DNA from: Streptomyces sp. NRRL WC-3742
GTDB taxonomy: Bacteria > Actinomycetota > Actinomycetes > Streptomycetales > Streptomycetaceae
NCBI RefSeq assembly: GCF_000720635.1
Contig: NZ_JOCF01000068.1
Location: 1 to 52,520 of the forward strand
Direction of reading: 5' to 3'
Length of the DNA stretch: 52,520 bases
Shown one piece after another: positions 46,374 to 52,520 of this stretch (within the stretch, counting starts at the first letter, position 1; each line of letters opens with the position of its first letter). Position numbers and translations under genes: made by a program. Below the pieces are notes generated by a model. It ran no database searches. It saw nothing but the letters and a program-made list of their open reading frames with translations, and was not told where the DNA came from.

Positions 46374-47981
46374 CTATTCCTGTGCCTCCCAGGGCCAGCC
46401 GGCGTCCTCTCCCGCCTCCAGCAGGGGGATCAGCCGGAAGGCCGCGTCGCTCAGGCCGCCGAAGGTGTGCCGGTTGGCCGCACCGCTGGGGCCGTGGCCG
46501 GTGGCGTAGCCCGCGAGGTTCCAGGTGTAGACCGGCACGTGGGCCGGGACGGCGGCGAGCGGGTCGTAGCCTCCCTGCGTCCCGGAGGTCTGCTCGTCGG
46601 TCACGACGACCACCCGGTCGTGCTCCTGGTAGTGCTCGCGGACGGCCTGCGCGGTGTTGGTGCCGCCGAGGCTGGAGAAGCGGCCCAGCACCCGCAGTAC
46701 CGACTCCCCGGGTTCGACCTCGACCGCGTTGCTCGAGGTTCCGAACTCGACCAGGTCCGCCTTCGCCGCGCGGACCTTCAGCGCGGTGCCGAAGATCGCC
46801 GCCGAGTCGGCCCGGTTGAGCTGGGTCTGTGCGCTGGGCCGGTCGAACATCGAGCCGGAGCGGTCGACCAGGATCAGCGTGCGGCCCGGCAGCGCGGGCA
46901 CGTTGGCGAGCGAGTGGGCGAGCGCCTTCTCCAGTGCGTGACCCCACCGCAGCGAGGGCGCGTTCCGGTAGGCGGCCAGGTAGCGGAAGGGGAACTGGCG
47001 CGAGCGCCGGACCTCGCCCTTGTCGGATATCCGCCGGGCCACCGCCTCCGCGCCCTCGTCCGACACCCCGGCCCGGTCGAAGTTGCGCAGGTTCCGCACC
47101 AGGGCCATCGGGCCCATGGACGGGATGACCGCCTCCCAGGCGGCCGCGTCCATCGGCCCCTGCAGCCAGCCCGCCAGGGCCTCCCACGTCAGCCCGGCCG
47201 CGGCCAGCCGCTCGGCACCGCCGGGCGCCGTCACGGCCGCCCGCCGCTCCTCGACGGGCAGCGCGAGCAGCTCACGGTTGGCCGCGAGTATCGCGTCGCC
47301 CGCCGGGGGCAGCGCCTCGTCCGGCCGGTGCCGCCGGTCCAGCGCGTACCGGAACAGCGGGCCCTGCCACTGCTTGTCCGGGTGGGGCGCCGGGTGCGTC
47401 AGCTCCAGGACGTCGCCGAAGCGGTAGTCCCTGCCCGCGGTGTCGTACTTGAGCAGCGCCCGGGCGTCGTAGAGCCGCTGCACGGCGTCCGCGACACCGC
47501 GCTTGACCGGCTTGGGCAGCGCCCGGCCGTAGCGCGAGGTCCAGTACGCCAGCAGCTCGCCCGGCTCGTCCGGGCGCCGCAGCACGGCGGCGACGGCCTG
47601 CCGGGACCAGCCGGGCTCGCCCGCGTCCAGCCGGGCACGGGTGAACTCGGCGGCACCGACCAGCGCGGCGGTGCGCATCTGCGCGTCGTAGCGCAGCCAG
47701 CGCAGCAGCTTGAACGTCCACTCGGGATCGCTGACGGCGAGCTCGCGGACGAGCGCCGTGTAGCGGTCGTCGCGGGTGCCGCCCTGCTCGTGGAAGGAGT
47801 GCTGGCCGACCATGTTGGCGACCGACAGGAGGAAGAGCTCCGACCTGCGGTCCCGGACGTGTCCGGCACCGCCGTTGGCGTTGACCACGACCTCGCCGGT
47901 GGTGGCCACGGCCGAGACCGGCCCGGCGGGCCGGGTCTGCTCGGGCTCGGTGAACCTCTTGCGGATGTTGAACCTGGACAT
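46374..47981 (-). CDS. rsr: Ro60-like TROVE-domain RNA-binding protein (Rsr)
   Basis: A 535-residue Ro60 orthologue. ATG 47981 (MSRFNIRKRF) follows GAGGGGGG. The TROVE HEAT-repeat ring spans about residues 20-370 (VVNANGGAGHVRDRRSELFLLSVANMVG, then EWTFKLLRWLRYDAQMR, and MALVRNLRNFD with EAVARRISD). A von Willebrand A-like domain follows with MIDAS LVDRSGSM, then GGTNTAQAV and VVVTDEQTSG. Ro60 binds Y RNA on its ring surface and single-stranded ends of misfolded RNA in its cavity; bacterial Rsr works with PNPase or other RNases. Two Y-RNA-like RNAs are encoded directly upstream on the same strand. No rtcB or PNPase gene is adjacent. Confidence 0.93.
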   Translation of the reverse strand: MSRFNIRKRFTEPEQTRPAGPVSAVATTGEVVVNANGGAGHVRDRRSELFLLSVANMVGQHSFHEQGGTRDDRYTALVRELAVSDPEWTFKLLRWLRYDAQMRTAALVGAAEFTRARLDAGEPGWSRQAVAAVLRRPDEPGELLAYWTSRYGRALPKPVKRGVADAVQRLYDARALLKYDTAGRDYRFGDVLELTHPAPHPDKQWQGPLFRYALDRRHRPDEALPPAGDAILAANRELLALPVEERRAAVTAPGGAERLAAAGLTWEALAGWLQGPMDAAAWEAVIPSMGPMALVRNLRNFDRAGVSDEGAEAVARRISDKGEVRRSRQFPFRYLAAYRNAPSLRWGHALEKALAHSLANVPALPGRTLILVDRSGSMFDRPSAQTQLNRADSAAIFGTALKVRAAKADLVEFGTSSNAVEVEPGESVLRVLGRFSSLGGTNTAQAVREHYQEHDRVVVVTDEQTSGTQGGYDPLAAVPAHVPVYTWNLAGYATGHGPSGAANRHTFGGLSDAAFRLIPLLEAGEDAGWPWEAQE

Positions 47982-48077
47982 GGCGGCAGCCCCCCTCGGC
48001 CTGCGGGTTTCGCGACGGGAGGGAGGCATGCTGCGGCCAGGGGTGCCCGAATTCGAGCCGCCCTTGAAACGCCTTGC

Positions 48078-48175
48078 CTCCCGAGATCTAGGGAATCGGC
48101 TGCGGTGTTTCGGTTTGCTTCAACGCGCCCCATGGGGGCACTCCACAGAAGTAACCGCTGCCTTCGCACCGGGAG
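48078..48175 (-). ncRNA. Second Y-RNA-like RNA with minimal effector hairpin
   Basis: 98 nt. Outer stem CTCCCG / CGGGAG, internal loop with 5' side GTGCGAA, then inner stem GGCAGCGGT / ACCGCAGCC with one A-A mismatch, the same layout as the first Y RNA. Relative to that RNA, one A-U pair of the inner stem is C-G here, a compensatory change. The 3' side of the inner stem leads to TACTTC, shared by both. The distal part holds only CTTC / GAAG and a small hairpin GCCCC-CAT-GGGGC, not a tRNA mimic. It ends 96 nt before rsr. Confidence 0.75.
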
Positions 48176-48202
48176 ATGCGGACGAACTGTTCACGTTTAG
48201 GT

Positions 48203-48337
48203 GTCCAGAGTTCGAAAGCGGCTGAGGTGACAAGCTGCTCTACCAACTGAGCTACACCGACCCGAGGTCGGTGACGGGACTCGAACCCGCGACACACCCA
48301 ATCGAAGTGGAAGTAACCTCTGCCTGCGCACCTGGAC
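48203..48337 (-). ncRNA. yrlA: Y RNA (YrlA-type) with permuted tRNA module
   Basis: 135 nt. Outer stem GTCCAG / CTGGAC, internal loop (GTGCGCA facing GCTTTCGAACT), inner stem GGCAGAGGT / ACCTCAGCC. The distal domain (48234-48293) is a circularly permuted tRNA: a T-arm with stem GCGGG / CCCGT and loop TTCGAGT, a closed 8-bp acceptor stem CACCGACC-TCG-GGTCGGTG, then a D-arm with stem GCTC / GAGC and loop AGTTGGTA. This is the known YrlA mimicry of tRNA. The -10 TAAGGT (48350-48345) places the start exactly at the first G of the outer stem; the -35 is weak. Location upstream of rsr fits a Ro-binding partner. Confidence 0.88.
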
Positions 48338-48400
48338 GAGAGAGACCTTATCCAGGCCCCTCTCGAAGGTGCATCCGAATTACCGGCCGACGCGCGCCCC

Positions 48401-49828
48401 TCACGCCGGCGCGACGATCACCGCGCGCGCCCGTTCCGTCAACTCCCGTACGCGTCGCTCACCCTGGAAGGGTTCCAGCCGGCGCAGCATCTCCACCACG
48501 TACTCCCGGCTGCGCTGCGAGGAGATCCTTCCGGCCACCTCGACGGCCCGCTCGCCGGCGGCCACGGCGGCCTCCAGGTCGCCCGCCTCCGCCTCGGCCA
48601 TCGCCGAGACCACCAGCCGCAGCCCGTGCGAGCGGACGAAGCCCTCGGTGGGCTTGGCCAGCGCCTCGCGGGTGAACATCCGGACCTTGGAGGGCACCCC
48701 GAGGTCGCGGAAGCACTCCGCGGCGTCGGCGGCGAGGCGGTCGTAGGCGTAGAAGTCGATCCAGGCCGGATCCGGGTCCCCGGCGCGCGCCCGTTCGAGT
48801 GCGCTCTCCGCCGCGCCGAGCGCCGTCGCACACGCCGCCGCGTTGCGGGCCTTGGCCTGGGCCCGTGCCTCCACCAGGTGGAAGAAGCTCATCGTCCGGG
48901 CGGTGGCCAGTCCCCGGTTGCGCTCCAGCGCGGCCTGCGCGAGGTCGACGGCCTCCTCGGCGAAGCCCCGGTAGCCGGCCTGCAGGCTCATCGAGGCCAG
49001 CACGTACCCGCCGAGCGGCACGTCGGCGGCGGCCCGGGCGAGCCGCAGGGCCTGGATGTAGTACCGCTGGGCGGCCTCGTGCTGGCCGGTGTCGAAGGCC
49101 ATCCACCCGGCCAGCCTGGTCAGTTCGGCGGTCGCGCCGAACAGCGCCCGGCCGACGGCGTCGCTGTACGAGGCGAGCAGCAGCGGCGCCGCCTCCACCC
49201 GCAGGCACTCCGGGACCATCGACGAACGCCAGTCCCCGCCGCCGTACTTGGAGTCCCAGCGGCGGGCCTCCTGGGCCGCCTCGCGCAGCTTCGCCGCGTC
49301 CGAGTGGCCGACCCGGTAGGAGGTGCTCTCGCTGGGGGAGCGCGGCGCCTCGCGGGCCACCGAGCCGTCCGCCGGGTTGATCAGCCAGCGGGAGACGGGC
49401 GTCGCGTAGGCGGCGACGGAGAAGGTTCCGGCCAGGCTGTCGCTCCACCGCCCGCCGCCGGGACCGCGCCGCAGGTCGAGGTCGACCCGCCACAGGTCGG
49501 TGGCGGAGCGGACGGCGTCGGCCACCTCGCGCGGGAAGGCCAGGCCGAGTTCGGGCGCCGGGTCGGTGTCGCCGAGGCCGATCTCCTCCAGCGGCACCGG
49601 GCGGCCGAGCTTGCCGCCGATCGCGGTGGCGATCAGGTGCGGGACGGGCCCCTGCGGCACCATGCCCTTGCTGACCCAGCGGGCGACGGAGGTCTTGTCG
49701 TAGCGCAGGGTCAACCCGCGCTGCGCGCCGAGGTCGTTGACCCTGCGGGCGAGTCCGGCGTTGCTGATCTGGGCGAGGGACAGGAGCGTGCCGAGCCGTT
49801 CGTTCGGTCCTCGTGGGCTGACGGTCAT
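48401..49828 (-). CDS. Sporulation-associated regulator (orf1590-type) with helical repeats
   Basis: A 475-residue protein. [38 protein letters not shown] and [19 protein letters not shown] (about residues 1-60) form an HTH-like N-terminus. The remainder is helical, TPR-like repeats ([34 protein letters not shown], in parts; [19 protein letters not shown]). It closely matches streptomycete 'sporulation associated' proteins near trmB. The ATG at 49828 is chosen; the open frame upstream is a low-complexity shadow. Partners are unknown. The Y RNA promoter lies directly downstream of its stop. Confidence 0.88.
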   Translation of the reverse strand: MTVSPRGPNERLGTLLSLAQISNAGLARRVNDLGAQRGLTLRYDKTSVARWVSKGMVPQGPVPHLIATAIGGKLGRPVPLEEIGLGDTDPAPELGLAFPREVADAVRSATDLWRVDLDLRRGPGGGRWSDSLAGTFSVAAYATPVSRWLINPADGSVAREAPRSPSESTSYRVGHSDAAKLREAAQEARRWDSKYGGGDWRSSMVPECLRVEAAPLLLASYSDAVGRALFGATAELTRLAGWMAFDTGQHEAAQRYYIQALRLARAAADVPLGGYVLASMSLQAGYRGFAEEAVDLAQAALERNRGLATARTMSFFHLVEARAQAKARNAAACATALGAAESALERARAGDPDPAWIDFYAYDRLAADAAECFRDLGVPSKVRMFTREALAKPTEGFVRSHGLRLVVSAMAEAEAGDLEAAVAAGERAVEVAGRISSQRSREYVVEMLRRLEPFQGERRVRELTERARAVIVAPA

Positions 49829-50537
49829 GGTGGCGGCTGCACCTCCTGCGGCCTTGTGCGCGGGGCCCGGGCGGCACCGGGCCGTAGCTGCTGTACCTAG
49901 AGTAGTCGGACGCGTTCCGAGGGTTAAGAGGTCGCATTCCGGATGGCGGGATCGCGTGCCCGGCCCATCGCGCCGTGGTGGGGCGGGAGTTGGTCCGGAC
50001 CACTCGTTTCCGGCCGGGTGCGGCGTGCGCCGGAGCCTCGTGCTCCGGTCCCGTGTCGATGTGCGCCCGGCCGTGCCCCCTGGCCCGACCGGCAGGTCGG
50101 CGATTCGCTGGTGGTCGTGGGTCGGCCCGCCGTCGAGGACCCGGCGGGCCGGGGGATGCCGCCGCCTCAATCCCCGCGGGCGGCAGCGGAGTCCGGGAGG
50201 GCATGCGGATGCCCTCCCGGACTGGGCGACGCCTTTCGGCCATCTCGCGATGCCCATGCCAAGGCGATCCCGGGGCGGCCCGGGCCTTGGAGGGGAAGGC
50301 CCGGCCCGCCCGCCGCGCAACCGATTGCGACCGAACGCGACCGAACGCGACCGAAACGGAACCGACGGCACCGCGCCCCGTCCGTCCGGCACGCACAACA
50401 CCCGCCCCGCCCGGCCCCGGTGACGCGCAAACGGAACCGGAAACACCGGCCCCAGTGGCCCCCGGCGGTGGCACGATGTCTCCAGACGGCGCGCCGGAGC
50501 GCCGTCCGGGTGCGGGTCCTCGTCCGGTGGAGGCGCG
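49829..50537. other. 709-nt divergent intergenic region
   Basis: I find no convincing gene. A/T-richer DNA at 49895-49935 (minus-strand TACTCTAGGTA) probably holds the promoter of the regulator. Three 10-bp direct repeats GCGACCGAAY (50327-50356) and the hairpin at 50191-50222 are the distinct features. Nearer the AsnB-like start the DNA is plain GC-rich. Confidence 0.45.
50191..50222. terminator. Isolated 14-bp hairpin in the intergenic region
   Basis: A perfect 14-bp stem with arms GTCCGGGAGGGCAT and ATGCCCTCCCGGAC and loop GCGG, as strong as the terminators elsewhere, but 315 nt before the next gene and with no gene ending nearby. It could end a small RNA or attenuate the downstream gene. 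Confidence 0.55.
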
Positions 50538-52520
50538 ATGCGGTGGCTGACGGGCTGGAGCACGGGCGCGCCCCGGCCGGGCACGCCGACGCACGAGGCC
50601 CTCGCCACCGTCACTCCGATCGCCGCGCGCCCCCTGTGGACCGGCCCCAACCCCCTCTGGGCGGTGGGCGACTGGCGCCCCGAGGAGATCCGCCTCGCCA
50701 CCCTCCGCCCCGGCGCCCCCGCCGCCGTCACCACCGGCCCCACCACCCCGGACACCGCCGAGGACACCCCCGCCACCACCCGGCTCGCCGTCCTCGGCCA
50801 CTGCGGCGCCACCGACGCCGAACTCGCCGCGGGCCTCGCCGCCGCCCGCGGCGGCGCCGTCCGCCACCTCACCGCCTGGCCCGGCAGCTACACCGTCGTG
50901 CTGCGCACCGGCACCCGCTCCACCCTGCTGCTCACCGACCTCGCCGGCGCCCAGCCCGTCTTCCACACCCCCTGGGCCGGCGGCACCGCCTACGCCACCG
51001 CCGCCCTCCCGCTCGCCGACCTCGTCGGCGCCCCGCTCGACACCGGCCACCTCGCCGCCCGGCTCGCCTGCCCCGAATCCCCGGAGGCGCTCGGCACCGG
51101 CACGCCGTACCTGGGCGTCCAGCGGGTGCCGCCCGGGCACGCGCTCACCATCCACGGCGGCCGCCCGTACGTGTCCGGCTACGACGAACCGTCCACCACC
51201 GAGCAGCCTCGCGGCGAGGCGCCCGCGATCCGCGAACTCACCCGCGCGCTGCTGGAGTCCGTCCGCTCCCGGGTCCGCACCACCGTGCCCACGCCCTCAC
51301 CGGACGGGCGGGCGCGGCTCGGCGTCGACCTCTCGTACGGCACCGCCTCCGTGACCGTCGCCCTGCTCGCCGCCGCCGTGCCGCTGCCGCCCGCGCCGTC
51401 GCCGGCCCCGGCCAGGGGCCCGGCCGCGCAGCCCGTCACCGGCGCCAGGAGCGGCGCCGTCAAGGGCTCCTGGGCCCGGGGCGGCGAGCGCGAACCCGCC
51501 GGCCCCGAGCAACTGGCCGCCGTCACCCTCGGCGAGACCGAGGCCCCGGCCACCCTCGCGCTCGCCCCCGACACCCCGCGCCTGCGGCACACCGTCCTCG
51601 ACCCCGGCCCCGGCACCCTCCCGTACGCGGGCCTGGGCACCGACCCGCAGACCGGCCCGCTCACCGACGAGCCCGGCCCCGAACTCGTCGCCGCCGCCCG
51701 GGCCGTGGCCCGCTTCGACGCCGGCGGCGCCGACCACCTCACCGGCTACGGCGCCCGGCAGGTCCTGGACGGCCACCCCGCCCGGCTCGCCGACCTCCTC
51801 CGGGCCGGCCGCCCGCGCGAACTCCTGCCGCCCGTCGCCGCGCTGGCCGGAGCCGACCGGGCCGCCGCGGGCGTGCTCACCGGCGCGGTGCGCACCCCGC
51901 TCGCCGTCGTCCGGGCCGCCCATCGGCTCTCCCGGGTCCGCTACGCCGAGGCGCTGGACGAGGCCGCCGCCAAGCTGACCGCCCGCCACGTCCCGGACGG
52001 CATCGGCACGGCGGGCCGCCGCTCGGCCCTCGACCTCGCCTGGTGCGTCCCCGGCCCGGCCGCCCGCTGGCTCTCCGACGACGCGCTCTCCTCGGTCGCG
52101 CTGCGGCTGCGCCTGGCGGCGCGCAGACCGGCGCCCGAGGAACATCCCGGCGCGCACCGTGCCCGGCACGCCCTCCACCGGCAGGCGCGCTCCTTCCGCA
52201 CGCTGCTGCACGCCGCCGAACAGCCCGGCCAGCGGCTGCACGCGCCCTTCCTCGACAACCAGGTGGTCCGCGCCGCCCGCCTCCTGCCCGACGACGTCCG
52301 CCTCCAGCCCGGCGCCCGGCACGCCCTCCTGCACGCCGTCCTCACCGGCGCCGGCCGCACCGACCTGCCCCCCGACTGGGGCCGCAGCCCCCGCCCCGAC
52401 CGCACCGCCCCCACCCGCGCGGGCCTGCGCCTCGCCGCGGACGGCCTCGCCGAACTCTTCGACGCCCCCCTCCTCGCCGAAGCCGGCCTCATCGACCTCC
52501 CCGCCCTGCGCGCCCACCTG
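50538..52520 (+). CDS. Asparagine-synthetase-like protein with degenerate PP-loop (runs off right edge)
   Basis: 661 codons from ATG 50538 (behind GGTGGAGG) with no stop before the window end. N-terminal part: [10 protein letters not shown], then [14 protein letters not shown] and [22 protein letters not shown], a glutaminase-like fold whose first residue is Met-Arg, with no N-terminal Cys nucleophile. C-terminal synthetase fold: [18 protein letters not shown] takes the place of SGGxDS, so the ATP pyrophosphatase loop is broken. [36 protein letters not shown] and [19 protein letters not shown] follow as in asparagine synthetases. As I recall, streptomycete homologues share the degenerate loop. 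Function is unknown and probably non-synthetic. Confidence 0.85.
   Translation, partial: MRWLTGWSTGAPRPGTPTHEALATVTPIAARPLWTGPNPLWAVGDWRPEEIRLATLRPGAPAAVTTGPTTPDTAEDTPATTRLAVLGHCGATDAELAAGLAAARGGAVRHLTAWPGSYTVVLRTGTRSTLLLTDLAGAQPVFHTPWAGGTAYATAALPLADLVGAPLDTGHLAARLACPESPEALGTGTPYLGVQRVPPGHALTIHGGRPYVSGYDEPSTTEQPRGEAPAIRELTRALLESVRSRVRTTVPTPSPDGRARLGVDLSYGTASVTVALLAAAVPLPPAPSPAPARGPAAQPVTGARSGAVKGSWARGGEREPAGPEQLAAVTLGETEAPATLALAPDTPRLRHTVLDPGPGTLPYAGLGTDPQTGPLTDEPGPELVAAARAVARFDAGGADHLTGYGARQVLDGHPARLADLLRAGRPRELLPPVAALAGADRAAAGVLTGAVRTPLAVVRAAHRLSRVRYAEALDEAAAKLTARHVPDGIGTAGRRSALDLAWCVPGPAARWLSDDALSSVALRLRLAARRPAPEEHPGAHRARHALHRQARSFRTLLHAAEQPGQRLHAPFLDNQVVRAARLLPDDVRLQPGARHALLHAVLTGAGRTDLPPDWGRSPRPDRTAPTRAGLRLAADGLAELFDAPLLAEAGLIDLPALRAHL

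Noticed and set aside
48234..48293. Possible pair of ordinary tRNA genes
   Set aside because: The T-arm half comes before the D-arm half and the acceptor strands pair with each other through a 3-nt loop. There is no anticodon arm, so it is a permuted mimic within a Y RNA rather than two broken tRNAs.

Overview
High-GC actinomycete DNA, almost certainly a streptomycete (Streptomyces or Kitasatospora). Support comes from the many GTG starts, a complete conservon (cvnA-D plus two P450s), a c-di-AMP riboswitch ahead of an M23 peptidase, orf1590-type and asparagine-synthetase-like genes near trmB, and XRE/DUF6879 regulator genes.

Layout. 1-16.8 kb is chromosomal core and metabolism: VOC proteins, an LCP cell-wall ligase, a beta-phosphoglucomutase/GH65 phosphorylase pair, PoxB, an XRE-cupin regulator with twin operators, a MocR regulator, UppP, an NRDE protein and a PEP-mutase-like enzyme. 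16.9-22.1 kb is a conservon operon, read right to left: sensor-like ATPase, roadblock, DUF742, GTPase, CYP157-type P450 without its ExxR arginine, CYP154-type P450. 22.3-32.2 kb holds a GAF/PAS/PP2C phosphatase, a TetR-controlled hydrolase with a concentric operator, the riboswitch-M23 unit and several small or unknown genes.

32,431-42,033 is a 9.6 kb integrated element with a phiC31-type serine integrase. Its ends share the 9-bp core TACTCAAGT, and the rebuilt attP and attB each have inverted arms around that core. It carries unknown and phage-flavoured small genes (HNH nuclease, two zinc-finger proteins), an XRE/DUF6879 regulatory set, and a cargo operon. The operon ends in a 47-residue Gly/Asp-rich peptide translationally coupled to a PIMT-like methyltransferase with the RiPP-type C-terminal motif. 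This is the arrangement of imiditides (aspartimide RiPPs). Integration separated a promoter and a perfect Shine-Dalgarno from the gene they presumably served (31,014-32,177, minus strand).

42.1-43.6 kb is scarred DNA: 14-bp tandem repeats, two identical 100-bp units each holding the 3' half of a tRNA-Met plus its terminator, and a prsW gene whose 3' end now reads into one of those halves. trmB and lhgO follow.

46.1-48.4 kb is a Ro60/TROVE locus. Upstream of the protein gene, on the same strand, lie two tandem Y-RNA-like RNAs with the same two-stem Ro-binding architecture and a compensatory base-pair change. One carries a circularly permuted tRNA mimic (T-arm, closed acceptor stem, D-arm) and the other only a small hairpin. 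A 59-bp-period array of GC hairpins with C6 loops lies downstream of the gene. The window ends with a sporulation-associated regulator and a divergent asparagine-synthetase-like protein with a broken PP-loop, running off the right edge.

All calls come from reading the sequence. No database search was run.
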